Part shown: positions 12,113-24,150 of the stretch, one piece after another | Layout: the number at the start of each line of letters is the position of its first letter | How positions within the stretch are numbered: position 1 is the stretch's first letter | Assembly (NCBI GenBank): GCA_012295275.1 | Contig: CM022672.1 | Location: forward strand, 24,910,430-24,974,429 | From: Chrysomallon squamiferum | Taxonomy: Eukaryota; Mollusca; Gastropoda; Neomphalida; Peltospiridae | Direction: 5' to 3' | DNA: 64,000 nucleotides | The notes under the pieces: generated by a model | What the model was told of the DNA's origin: nothing | What the model saw: only the letters and a program-made list of their open reading frames with translations | Database searches by the model: none | Translations under genes and position numbers: made by a program

Positions 12113-13794
12113 CTTGTTCTTTTTTCTCACTCACTTTCTTTTCTTCTTTTTTTTTTTGATTTTAACATTACTTCATACTTTATTTTATGAATGTAACACT
12201 AGGAAACAACTGGGAAATGGAATTCACGTTCAGACTAAGACTAAATCAGGTCATGCTGTTCGGAAAAGTAAGAAATGTTCTGCTTTGTATCGTCATTTAT
12301 TAAGTTTAACCAACTTTTAGGCACATGTTCTTTCATTCATTCATCAATGTAATAACTAACTACCGAACTAAGAACATTTAAAAATTAATATTTCCAAGTT
12401 GTTTTCATAAGCAGAATTCTCGAAACAGATAGATCAGAAGTATAAAACGGACTATTATTTCAAGGAAATATCTTTTAAAACAGATCATATATTAAATAAA
12501 CAGGGACTCCATTTATAAAAAAAAAAAAAAAAAAAAAATAAAATAAAATGTAATCATAAACTTGATAAAAAAAAAAAAAAAAAAAAACATACTACAAATA
12601 AAAAAAAAATCAGTTTATTTCCGTCCTTTGAATTCTTCGCACCGGTCTTGTTAAGAATATTTTCAAATTGATAAATCGATTTAAATAAATAAATAAACAG
12701 ATAAATAAATGTATTCTATCTCTTCTTACTTACTAAGTTATTTTGCGTTTTTAGACGGAAAATGTATAAAAGACTGTTCACAAGTCAGTATTCCTGGAAA
12801 GTACGCAAGCTGCCATTCTTGTTCCAAATTCGTGCTGTGTGTAGGAAAGAAAATGTTCCTGTTGAACTGCCCGAAAAAGTTGCTGTTTGATTCAAATAAC
12901 AAATTTTGTACATTCGCCAAAAAAGTCGACTGCCGGTAATGTATTTATCCGTTTCATTAGATTTCCATTTTTTTTTTTTATTGTTTTTTTTTTTTTTTTT
13001 TTTTTGGTTTGATTCTTTGTTCGTTCGTTCATTTATCTATTTATTCATTTAAATATAAAATCAACAAAATATAATAATTTCTACCGAAGTAATTTATAAC
13101 TTAAATCACTCTTATTATTTCAAAACTATTTATGTTAAATACTAATTTATATAAAATAGTTATATGATTATTTTTATCTTTTTTTTTGGGGGGGGGGCGG
13201 AGATGGGAATATATCTTTTAATCAATACTTCCTTTAGAAAGGTCTTTTTATTTAATGTTTTATGTCATTATTATAATCAACATCATCATCATCTAAAAAC
13301 GTTTTATTAACTAAACGATTTCATTTGTTATTTCTTCAGATTTGCCTCCTGGAACAACGATGCTTCTTTTAAATACTAAATTTCAATCTCAGTGTATTAT
13401 TTAATAGTCTGTATCAAGGCTTAAGCAAATTCATGATTGTTTTTATTATTTCAGAGACGAAATTGACGGTTTTCTAACATCTCCTGACGTTTCTAAAACA
13501 ATATCTTCTAGAAATGTGCAGATAAAGCCAATTGCTGTATCCTTATCTGATGTGTCCAGTTTGGATGCTGGTCCTATGAATTCAGAAATGGAAAATTTGT
13601 TAAATTTTGTAACAAACGACACAGATCCACCTCCAGAGATAAATGTGGATTCAGTGAAAACCATATCAAAGCCTTCAAAAAACAGAGCTGGAAACCCATT
13701 AATCAGTTTAAAAATGCTGTTTTGTAAAACTTTTAATGGAGACTTCAATTTCAATCTTTCCCTCTGTGAAAAACGGCTGAAGGCACAGAGTTAA
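9866..13794 (+). CDS. Secreted protein with three 8-Cys CBM14-like modules
   Basis: Seven coding exons: 9866-9947, 10322-10505, 11066-11181, 11576-11758, 12203-12267, 12755-12935, 13455-13794. All introns are GT-AG and phases agree. Exon 1 encodes a hydrophobic signal peptide (ITVVLVVIFLSI). Exons 2, 4 and 6 each encode one module with identical cysteine spacing, C-x3-C-x11-C-x2-C-x5-C-x9-C-x12-C-x7-C, at residues of about 32-88, 132-188 and 214-270. Six of the eight cysteines fit the peritrophin-A/CBM14 chitin-binding pattern; two are extra. Exons 3 and 5 are polar linkers; exon 7 is a Ser/Asp-rich C-terminal region with two cysteines. Exon 4 needs one additional base near 11684 to keep module 2 in frame. 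With that base the protein would be 383 residues; as printed, spliced translation stops at 12767 in exon 6. The start could also be the Met at 9890. Chitin binding is inferred; extracellular location is well supported. Confidence 0.75.
11670..11690 (+). other. Apparent one-base deletion in exon 4 of the CBM14-like gene
   Basis: Upstream of this point module 2 matches modules 1 and 3 in one frame (through VVCIGTRMT). Downstream it matches in the next frame (VQCPPPLHYDPHIGVCNYH). Supplying one base restores all eight cysteine spacings exactly. It may be an assembly error, a polymorphism or a real inactivating mutation. Confidence 0.8.
11839..11891. repeat. (AAT)n microsatellite in an intron
   Basis: About 17 AAT units just after exon 4 of the CBM14-like gene, followed by degraded AT-rich sequence. 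Confidence 0.95.
12071..12102. repeat. (CT)n run upstream of the linker exon
   Basis: A short CT repeat about 100 bases before the acceptor at 12202; it lies in the intron between exons 4 and 5. Confidence 0.9.
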
Positions 13795-13907
13795 GGATTC
13801 TAGTTATGTTATTATTTTGTAATTTTATTATTTTTTTATGAATGTCATTCATTACTAATGAGCAGTGTAGATAATAATTATATCCTCATCCAATGTAAAA
13901 AAATAAT

Positions 13908-13913
13908 AATAAA
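13908..13913 (+). terminator. Likely poly(A) signal of the CBM14-like gene
   Basis: AATAAA lies 114 bases after the stop codon, with TG-rich sequence (gtatgtgtgtat) just downstream, as expected for a cleavage site near 13930. Confidence 0.5.
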
Positions 13914-13929
13914 AAGTATGTGTGTATAT

Positions 13930-14425
13930 ATCAGAATGGTGTGCTGTTTACTGATTAATTTATACAGGATTTGTCGAAAGAAACTAGTTATTAAGACCTA
14001 ATTAATGAGCCTCAAGTGACAAAATGAAAAAAACCCAAACAATTGAACCTCAATGTAAATTTCATTCTATACACATGGTAATTTATAAACGTAAGGATTT
14101 AATCATTTTTAGTTTTGTAACAAAGAACCTAAATAAGTTGTAAATAAATTTTAAAAATAATAAAACCTTTTGTTTATTATTATCAAAATTATAAAATTAA
14201 AAATCCATTTTATTTATCCCCAGTGTAAAAAAAAACAACACCAAAAAACAAACAAAAACAACATTAAAGATCATTTTGCAAACCATTCAAAGATTTTATT
14301 ATATACTTATTGAAAACATTTATATATGTTACAATAATTATGTACACGCAGATATATACAACTAAAAGAACATGAAAATCCTTTACAATCTTTTTAAAAA
14401 GAAAAAATGTTTAGCCTTTGTCATT

Positions 14426-14474
<49 letters not shown>

Positions 14475-16089
14475 TCTTTCTCTCTACTTCAGTTCATGAC
14501 TGGTACATACAAATGATTTTAAAGCTTTGTTAACATGTAATTCTTATATAACTTTTTGTAAAAGTAAAAGAAAAAATATTTTATTAACAATTCAGAATTT
14601 AAAGTATTTACATCAGTGGAAAATAACATGAGGCATTGTAGAGGAATCAATAATTGAATAATTAGTAAAAAAAAAAAAAAATATGGAAGAAAGCCATAAC
14701 CCATATCACCATGGTTACTTATACTGGGAAAAAAGACATAAGTCTATGTATATAAATGTAACTAACAAAGGAATGTTATGCTGTTAATCACTGACCTTCA
14801 GTACATTTGTAAACACTAGTAAATTCATACTGCAAATAGATATATATATTTTAGAAAAAAATGAGAACAAACATAAAATAAAATAAATAGTTGGCAGATC
14901 ATATTTTAGGGATTTTTTCTGGGGGGGTTTGTAGGTTTTTTTAAATTTAAATTGTGCTGAATAATAAATAAATGCAAATATTTTATGATTATGTAACCAA
15001 GACTTTCTTTATTTTATTATTCATTACTTTTTATTTCTTTCTTTCTTTCTTTGTTTATTATTATTATTTTTTATAAATTGTTATTGGGTGTGGCTTTTTT
15101 GTCCTTTTATGTTCTGCTTGGATGTATTAAAGCTACATTAGTAATTTGAACAGTTAACAATTCATTATTATCTATTTGTAAAGAAAATGAGTGGAGCGAT
15201 CAAATCATTAACTCTAAATATTATGTCAAAGAAATTAAAATATAAAACTTTTTACATATTATAAAATGCTGAAATAAATCATTAAACCACCTCTTACTAA
15301 ATTATACACATTGTTTTTTATATCTGAACAAAAAGGAAAACTACAATAAAAATATTATTCAGTCAAAACAGATTATTATTTTAAGAAAATAAAATAAATA
15401 ATAATTTTAAAAAAGCTAATTTTAAAATATACAGTTAAATTAAAATACATATCAGGTTGTTAACAAATATATAAATAAAACAATTTATAGAACATTTTAT
15501 TCCATTAATATATATATATATTGTCTGGTTAATATACATAAATTATTATAAAACATATTTATAAGAGATCTATGATTTTATATCATCATAAACAAAATAC
15601 TGTTCTTATTGCACCCATTGGAATTCAATACCCCTGTCTGTTACTTAAATATTAATAACTTTTATATTTAGAATCCATTTACATTGAAATTATACTATTT
15701 GTCAAATCATTCACACAAAATAAAGATTAAAAATAATTGTAATAAAGACAGAGTCAGATCTAAAGCATGAAAGTCTGCAGCATCTCACTCAAGTGCAGAT
15801 TACATACGTTTCTTTTCAATCATTTTGTTCAAACACACCAGCTTTTCATTAAAAATAAAATAAATAGAAATTCTCATCATTTGCTTTGCTAAAGTAAATC
15901 ATTACTGAAAATGAAATAATAATAATAACAATAAAAAATATATATTACAACTCGGTATCTTCAAAACTGTAATTCTCTCTTTGATTAGAACTGTTTTTGG
16001 TTTTTAGGGGTTTGTCAAGGGATTGGGGGCTTTTTAGGTGGGTTTAAAAATTTTGAAAACTTCTAAATATTATGATTCACTTTCTTAAC
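13930..16089. other. AT-rich intergenic DNA; may hold the 3' UTR of the minus-strand gene
   Basis: No coding frame beyond chance. Contains a GT microsatellite (14428-14473), poly-A and a CTTT tract. Part of it could be the 3' untranslated region of the minus-strand ORF ending at 16090, but no unique poly(A) site can be chosen in such AT-rich DNA. Confidence 0.4.
14428..14473. repeat. (GT)n microsatellite
   Basis: About 23 perfect GT units. Confidence 0.97.
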
Positions 16090-16551
16090 TCACAATTCAA
16101 TGAAAAGAACAGAAATATATCCAAAACCTCCTATTAGGATTAAACAAATGTGCAACAGAAAGATAATTAAGTCATTAAAAATCTTCAACTCAAATGGCTG
16201 TCTCTGTAACAATATGAGGAAAAGAGTTACTTTGTACTGGAAGCGAAGACACAAGTATGTGAACACATAGCCAATGAGAAAGAGCAAACCAAGAACAGCC
16301 AAGCAAAACATGGACACTAAACCTGACATCAGGTACATTGAGAATCGGAACTGGATGTATATTATTGACTTCTGGAAATGGCTTTCACACAATGCTGTAT
16401 TTCCCCTGTGAGAAAATCGCTTCAGGTAGGTTTCTGATGTCATGATGCAGGTGCAGTGGGGTCCCTGAATTGAGCGGATTTTCCTGGGTAATGGAAACAT
16501 CAGACTGCTGCAGCTCACTGCTAAGTCAAGTGATGCAGTGGTACTTTCCAT
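16090..16551 (-). CDS. Small membrane protein of unknown family
   Basis: From an ATG at 16551 a 153-residue frame runs to TGA at 16090. The N-terminal half is soluble-like with several cysteines (HCTCIMTSETYLKRF). The C-terminal half is strongly hydrophobic: a span near SGLVSMFCLAVLGLLFLIG, a second hydrophobic patch and a last span ending the protein (IIFLLHICLILIGGFGYI). Composition is not simple-repeat-like and local GC is higher than the flanks, which favours a real exon. An in-frame TAA lies upstream and no acceptor separates it from the ATG. The ATG context is weak (T at -3), and an upstream ATG at 16609 in another frame has a better one. An acceptor-like ttttacag near 16640 could begin this exon. 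It is divergent to ACBD6 with about 2.5 kb between. Function unknown. Confidence 0.4.
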   Translation of the reverse strand: MESTTASLDLAVSCSSLMFPLPRKIRSIQGPHCTCIMTSETYLKRFSHRGNTALCESHFQKSIIYIQFRFSMYLMSGLVSMFCLAVLGLLFLIGYVFTYLCLRFQYKVTLFLILLQRQPFELKIFNDLIIFLLHICLILIGGFGYISVLFIEL

Positions 16552-16609
16552 CAAATGTAGTGTCACGTTCAAGTTTAAAGTTTAATCTGCTGATCGTAGG
16601 ACCTTCCAT
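16526..16609 (-). CDS. Upstream ORF overlapping the membrane-protein start
   Basis: ATG at 16609 (G at -3 and +4) opens 27 codons beginning MEGPTISRLNFKLERD and ends at TGA in 16526-16528, overlapping the main ORF start by 26 bases in another frame. It could be a translation-controlling upstream ORF, or the true N-terminus of the protein separated by a frameshift. Confidence 0.3.
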   Translation of the reverse strand: MEGPTISRLNFKLERDTTFDGKYHCIT

Positions 16610-19050
16610 TACTCACAGATGATGCAGTATTATAGATTTCTGTAAAAATTATCTGTTTTGACAACTATGTGATTCAATACTGAACATCTGAAAAATAAAG
16701 TAAAAATATAAATATCACCAATCATGATTAGTTTGTTAGAAAATATTAATTTAATGCATGGATCTGTAAATTTCTACAGAATAATTTGCTTAGAAAAAAA
16801 ACCATGTGCAACATTTTTATTTGGACCATAACAAAATAACTACAAATATATATGGAATAAATACGATCAAATACAAACAACACACCTATATAGATAATCT
16901 GCAAAACATACATCTATAGGCTTATGTGTGTGTGTGTGTGTGTGTAACTGTATATGTATGTATATTTTATGGGATATTTTTGAATAACTAATTCTATTTA
17001 TACAGTTAATACAGTTAAACATTTTCATCGGTGTGCACCTTGTAATTAATCTTTAAAAATGTCAGTAACTTGTAAGTATAGTAACTCTCATTCTGTGTAT
17101 GTTAACAAGTCCACAGATCAAAGTACAATTACTGCTGTTTATGTTATCTGATAAGTGAAGGCTATCCTATTTTCACATTCAGTCTTCCTTGTTGGTGGTA
17201 ATCATTGTAAGATTGGATGTAGTTGGGTTATAAATTCTACCTTTTTAGAACTGAGGTGGCACCACCATATGGTGGAAAAACTTAGAGCTGTGATGGAAGC
17301 TGAGGATATCTACACATTATACTGGACTGACAAATATTCTTATTATAATTCTGTATAATATGACAACAGAAACAGCCTTTGTTGTTACAAGAAATTAAAA
17401 ATTATGACCATTATTACCATCATTCAATGTACAGAATAAAGTAACCAATAAAACAAGATCTGCATATTACATCAAATCAGGTAAGCTATTAAAAAAAATA
17501 TATATATTTTCTTAATTCCTCATTATCAATATTTTCTATAGTAATAATTACTGAATTGGATTTACATCAGCATAATTAATTTACAGATTGTTTTAAGATG
17601 TATTCTTTTTGACTTACTTCCTTCGCAATATAATGAATATTTCTAATAAAATTTTAATGAAATACTCACATACTGAAATATTTCAAATAGCTAATTAAAT
17701 AACAAAATATGTAGTTTAGCATCCACGGTGACGATAAATGTTTCTTTTGCAAATATATTGGGGGAAGATTATATAATTTAATAAATATTATAAACATATA
17801 TAACAATGTTTAAATTAAACTATACTAAATACGTGCTATCTGATTACCGCTTTCACAGAAGTACTACTGTGCTAGCAGTCAAGCAAAGTAATCTTCATTA
17901 TCTTGTAATAATTTAACATTAATTTGTGATCCGCCCTAGAAAAATATTTCTGAAATAACTGCAAAGATATATGAAGATGACTGTGCCAGTATTTCTTATT
18001 CAAAATAGCATAACAAACTTGTAGCTGTAAATAATAAAATCACCTTTACGTCCACATGACTTCGGACGTTAATTCCGAATTATTCCTTCCAATCCCACTT
18101 TGAGTATGTCGTAAATATAACGTATAAAATATCGTAAAAATTATCGCATCTAAATATTATAAGGGGAGAAAGTAACAATCCTCTAAACGAAGTCAATAAT
18201 GTAGACAACTCTCAAAACAGCTGAGCAATAATGAATTTTTTAAGTATAAAATAAAATTTTCGTTATGGTCTAACCGGAAATCTTCGAAAGGAACAGATTA
18301 TAAAAAAGCGGACCGGATCAAGTTATACAGACTAAATGTTACTGAAAATACCTGTCAAAAGTAAATGTAATTCATACCCCTCGGATAAATAGTTTTATCA
18401 GTTAAACATACGTTATTCTGATATCATTAAAAACAAGAGAGGGAACGCTACCTGAGCTAATTCGCATTTCTTCGTCCAAAAAGATAATGAATAGCTATAA
18501 ACTATAAACAAAATATATAAAAACTATAAATAAATAAATAAATAAATAAATAACAATAATAAAAAATAATATTAATAAATACATTCAAATTAAAATAATT
18601 TTAAACGTATGAAATCACAAAGTAGGTCTTCTTTTCGACGAAAACATTTTACAAGAAAAAGAAGAAATAAAATTAGCTGGTGTAACCTGAGCATTCATGA
18701 GGTTGATCTGCGCAAAAGCTTAATAATAATTTTATAACCTTCACAGTGCTCAAACTTTAGATATTTGTTGCTATTTTAAATAAATTATTATTATTATGAA
18801 GGGCTTCAATTCATTATCAATAATCAAGGGCTTCAATTACAAATGCAAATTAGTGTTATTGTTTGTTTTTTGTTATTATTTTTATTATTTTGTTTTGTCG
18901 TAGAACATCATTTTTATAATTTTATTAATTAAATTTCTATGGGTTACAACTGATATTAAAATGTTTTGTTTTTGCAAAACAAAACAACAAACAAATTTGA
19001 TCCGCATCCGTGTTTTCAATAAACATCAACCGAACTTGCACTCAATTTAG
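16610..19050. promoter_or_regulatory. Intergenic region between two divergent genes
   Basis: Probably contains the ACBD6 promoter close to 19.0 kb and perhaps the promoter or 5' exon of the minus-strand gene. No TATA box or initiator can be picked confidently in this AT background. A TG microsatellite lies at 16922-16945 and a TAAA repeat at 18530-18555. An open frame at 17155-17358 was not accepted as a gene. Confidence 0.35.
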
Positions 19051-19061
19051 TGCGGTGCTCT

Positions 19062-22000
19062 ATGTGTGGAGTGGAAAATACAATAGGAAATATTGAGATG
19101 GCAGACGACATCGAAATTGAGACCCTGGAAAATTTATTTAAATCGGCGTCAAATTATGTCAGACAGATTGCTGCTAAATTAGATTCAGATAAACTGCTAT
19201 ATCTTTATTCCAGATTTAAACAGGTTTTATTTCATATTTTATGTACACCATTTGGTAAAATCTATAATTTTAAGTGGATGGACTTTTGAACAGTTATTTT
19301 AATATTAATTTTATTAATTTAATATATGAAGTATAAGCTTAATTATTTTATTTTAGTTACTTATTTATTTAAAAATTTTTTTTATCATTTTCATTAAATT
19401 AGTATTCTTAATTTTATGCAAGGTACGAATTTACTGGTTATTTGTACATCGAAAGACACATTTTATTCTCAAAAAGGACGTTAATGATAATATGTGTCAG
19501 GATAGAGAAAAAAAGGAACAGACTATCTGACTAGAAATATTACAGTGCAGATGAATAATGTGAGAGTCATGGTTAGCAGCAAGAATCCTCCTGGTTTCAA
19601 AGTTTTCATAGATCATGACAAATTAGTGTATGGGATCCTCCCCAGATTCAGAGGTAACCACTTACATGTACTTTTTGACCATGATGCTCTAGATAAAGGA
19701 GAGAAGAGATCAGATTATTAAAATGGCAGTTCATTTAGGCCAACAACAAAGTGAGGACAGGTGTATCTAAGGAAAGGATATAGCAGGAGATAGGCAGAGA
19801 AGTTGCAGGCAAAAGACTACAGAGAGGAACACGTTTGAGAAATAACTGAAAAATCTAGACATGGATAGACTTTCTGTTGACTTTTTTTGATCTCACTGAC
19901 CTTTTGTCAGAATGAATTGTATGTGAATACAGTGAACTCCTCACATCTACTATTTGAATATTCATGCTCTTGCTGCAGATTTAACAGAAAGTGATCTGAC
20001 TGTAACATTTATATTAGTTAACGAATTCTTTTTAGATTTGTGCCCCATTTGAAATTTTGAACAGACACTTTAATTTTATTTTATAACAATTTGGAATACA
20101 TTCACTATTGGTGACAGGCCTTATTGGTAATTGCTGTTTTAGCTTTATTTAAATCTCAGGTACTGATAAAAGACCTGGGACATGGGATATTGTCATCATG
20201 GCCAAGTCGTTCCACTGATCTCAGGATTATTTGCAGTTCTGCTAATTTAAGTAATTATTTCCTAATTACATTTGACAAAACAAATTAATTAATCTCTTCA
20301 TTTTCATTTTTACAAATATTATCAAAAGCAGAGACTGGCATTTGCCTTCACTAAAAATGTCATCAAGAAATATTGATTATTAAGGAAGACAGAGAGGAAA
20401 AAGGTCAAAATATTGCAGTTTTCAGTAACAAACATCTGTTGTTTAAAGGATTATTTAACTGGCTGAAAAGAAGCACTTATTATTGCATTTGAAATTACTG
20501 TTATTTCTTAATATTCATAATATTCAAACAGTCTTCATATCAGTTTTAAACAGGTTTTCAAGCTCTTTCCGACTGTGTTATTTGTTTTCATATTTCAGGG
20601 GTTTCAAATTTTTGTCCACTTACCTAATATTATACTTCACACATTTTGAGATTAAGAATTAGAATAAAATCATTGTTTGATATCTTCTTGATCATGGTTA
20701 ATGCCTATTTTTATTAATATAAATGATATTTAATTGCTACAAACTATTTCTTTTCAACAGCTAATACTTTTACCTAATTAATTTTCTGTTGTTCTTAGTT
20801 AACAGATATAACTGATGCAAACATTGTAATATATATTAAATGTAACTGTAAGAATATACTGTAGTCATTTTATAATTTAATATTTTTATTTTTCCAATAT
20901 TCCTATTTGTTCTCAAATTATGATGGCATATTTCTTCCTGATAGATTTTGTTGATATTTATTTTAATGTATTCTTTTGTTCCAGGCAAAAGAAGGAACAT
21001 GCAATGTGCCAAAACCAAGTTTCTTTGATTTTCAAGGAAAGCAAAAATGGTATATTAAAACTGTTTCAATAATCACATTATACATAATATTTGTTAATAA
21101 AATCATTTTATCTTTTTTCACTGCTTGAAATATGTACATGCGAAAACAAATACATAAATAAACTGCTAAACTGACTTTTTCTTTTAGTAGAAATTATCAT
21201 TTATTGGTGTTAAATGTATCTATTAAGTATTTTTATTCTGTAATTTATATTTTCAATTAGGGAGGCTTGGAAAAAACTGGGCAATATGAATAAGAAGCAA
21301 GCCATGATGGAGTACATAACTCTTGTAAATAACCTTGCCCCAGAATGGAGCAGCAAGGTATGGATCTAAATAATAACAAATGGTACTTGAAAACAGTTCT
21401 ATCAAGTACATAGTTTATTTTTTGAAACTTCACATAATCAGTTTATTCCTCTCTTTTGAACCTGATTTTGTAAGCTTATTTGAAAATTAAGAAGCACAAA
21501 CATGTTAAACAGCAATGAACTACATTATTATTTCCTTTTTCTATTTAATGTGATACAAAATTATTTTGTGTTTGTCATATAAGTTATTTAATATTTGTAA
21601 TGTATGATTCAGTTGCATTTAACTTGTGTTGATATCTCACAGAATTTATACTCCATTAGTACTGAATTCAATTGCAGATTCAAAACATGACAGAAGAAAA
21701 GAAACTGGGTGGCATGGGTGTAGCTGTCAGCACCATGTCCTGTCCTGACGATGTGATTGCAGATGATAATAAAACTGTGTTTGACTGGTGTAAGGAAGGC
21801 AATACTGAACAAGTGAAAAAATTTCTAATAAAGGATATGAACAATGTTGACACACAGGATGAAGTGGTGGGTAATATGTATTAACTGATTAATAAGTCTA
21901 ATTATTATTTATCTTTTTAACAAAATCTCTTAACTGAAGTTTATAATCTTTGAAGAAACATGACAATTTAAATTTAAAGTAAAATAAAATTTAATTTGAC

Positions 22001-24150
22001 AGTGATTTTATTAAGGCTGAGTTTATTTATTTGTTAAATATCCTCAGCATTGACAATAGTTAGGACTGGGTAAAAATATTTTTGCCAGTTGGTTGCACCT
22101 CATCCTAGAAAACATCAGGGTAAAAAATAATCTCCATATTGCTGTTTGAAATTAGTTAATAATCTTTGACAAATATCAGTTATTATGGTGTGTTCAAAAT
22201 GATTTAATCAATCTTCATAATACATGAAAAATACTGGTAATATTAAGAAATAAAAAGGTCTGATTTGTAACTCATGTGCTTGTAAACAAAATGCAAGTAT
22301 TTTATTCCATGTAGAGTCATAATAAATTCCTTATTTTGTTAAACACTTTTTGATAAAACTTTTAATAACGTCATAACTGATTGAATAATTCAGTATTCTT
22401 AGATACGCATTATTAAATATTCTTTCAAACTCTTACAGTTACCAGTAATAACATTTTAATCACACTGTAACCTAATTCCTACATTGGATTGTTTAATTTC
22501 ATGACTTGTAAAACTGATGTCATCAGTGATGTTGATATCATTGATGGGTTTACTTCTATGGATGTTTGCTTTTCGCTGAACTTCTGTTCACAGTTGTACC
22601 AAATATCTGACAGTATTGTCTACATGTATTGACACTATAGCTGGTCCAAAGTCAGAAGGCTAACTAATAGTTAATACAGCATTTGTTTTCAGTTGTTGAT
22701 GAACAAAGAAAAGTCTAATTGACAGTCATGTATTGACAAATGTAGGAGCGGTTGAAGCGTTTAACTTGCTGCAATACTGGTAACAGATAAAAATTATTTC
22801 AATAACAGAAACAGATCCAAGATTTGGACTGAAAAATACTTAAAAGTGTGACCACTAAAAGTCTTTTACATGAATGATTTTGTTCCAGAAGATTGCAAAT
22901 TGATAACAAACTGACAAAAAAGAACATTTATCTGGTTTATGGATGTATATTTTACTTAAGCAGTCTATGAAATATCTGAACATATCTGTATACTCTGTAA
23001 TATGTAGCTGTACAATGTTGTATTGGTCATCAAGAAAAAACCCAGATATGTTTATTATTTATTCTTAAAACCAGTATTTATTATTTAATTTGCAGGGACT
23101 TGCATTATTACACTGGGCCAGTGACCGTGGTTACAAGACAATGGTAGAACTGTTGTTGTCACTGCAAGCCCAAGTGAACATTAAGGTATTGTATACATTC
23201 CTTTTTTAAATGCCATTCCATAAACATAAATGTTTTTCACAAATAGACATAGAGAACCATATTTTAATATAATTCACGTTTTCTTTATTATAATATTTTT
23301 TATTGTTGACAACCAGTAATATGTCCGTTTACAGAATTAAACAGACTGAGAAATAAGAGCAAATGTTTGGTAGCTCCTAAATTTCTAGCTCCTAGCTTCT
23401 TAAATTGGTATGATGTATTATTTGTTTTATTCATTCCTTTTCTCCTATGTTTTTTGCTGGAAAAATAACAGGGTTAATGTTCATTTGTTTAAATTTAGTC
23501 TTTTTATTTTAGGATGTTGATGGACAAACACCTTTACACTATGGTAAGATATCAGTCTTAAATATTATGTTTTTCATCTTTATGTAGATACATGTGTGTG
23601 TTAATTCCAAAAGAGTAAATTAATTATTTGAAATCAGATAATTTTAATTACAATTAAAAAACAAAAGAACAGTTTTTAGAAAATATGAAATAATCATTTC
23701 AAAAATAAGCCACAAACATTCTCAACTTCTGTGTTTTAAAGTAAAATTTTTTTGTAAATGTCATTAATTTTTGTTCTATTGTGAATACTATACAATTATC
23801 AACTTTCATTATTTTTATTTTTGAACAATTACATATGCAAAAAAAGTTTTTGTATCACAAGGAGAATTTTTTTTCATCTTTAATAATAATAATAATAATA
23901 ATATCTTCCTGTCTTTCTGGCTTTGACTAACTTTTTTAGTTAAGTACTTAATTTTATTATCATCTTTTTTCTTTTTTTCTTTAATAATAAAAATATAGCT
24001 GTGTCATGTGAACATATTGATGTGGTGGATGTTTTGCTAAACCATCAAGCTGATGCAACAGTAAAAGACAATGAAGGATTATCACCCCTTGACTGTGCTT
24101 CTGAAAATCTCAAACCTGTATTACTAGCAGCTATAGAAGCCAAGACATGA
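19062..24150 (+). CDS. ACBD6: Acyl-CoA-binding domain-containing protein 6 orthologue
   Basis: Seven coding exons, all GT-AG and in consistent phase: 19098-19223 (or from the in-frame ATG at 19062), 20985-21049, 21261-21357, 21678-21866, 23096-23185, 23513-23543, 23999-24150. From the Met at 19098 the protein has 249 residues; from 19062 it has 261. Residues of about 5-97 form an ACB domain with LYSRFKQA, KPSFFDF and GKQKWEAW. The ligand positions known in ACBP (Y28, K32, K54, Y73) correspond here to Y37, K41, K63 and Y82. A linker of about 35 residues leads to ankyrin repeats (LALLHWASDRGYKTMVELLL at about 161-180; DGQTPLHYAVSCEHIDVVDV at about 192-211). Domain order, linker and exon structure match animal ACBD6, which binds long-chain acyl-CoA and supports protein N-myristoylation. 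The human protein is about 282 residues, longer at both ends. No damage is seen. Confidence 0.95.
19224..20984 (+). other. ACBD6 intron 1, with a possible old transposon remnant
   Basis: The part at about 19500-19900 is less AT-rich than the rest of the intron and purine-rich on the plus strand (agagaggaacacgtttgag). All frames are broken. It may be a decayed mobile element, but I cannot assign a family. Confidence 0.3.
21867..23095 (+). other. ACBD6 intron 4
   Basis: The longest intron after intron 1. Donor gtgggt; the choice of donor (keeping codon GTG before it) is set by alignment of DEVGLALLHWA to human DEEGRALLHWA. No embedded exon seen. Confidence 0.6.

Noticed and set aside
13341-13400. 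Possible additional exon starting cagatttgcctcctgg in the last intron of the CBM14-like gene
   Set aside because: No donor follows in an open phase, and joining exon 6 directly to 13455 keeps the frame.
17155-17358. 67-residue plus-strand open frame between the divergent genes
   Set aside because: Begins at GTG, has no splice or start context, no recognisable family and lies where a promoter or intron is expected.
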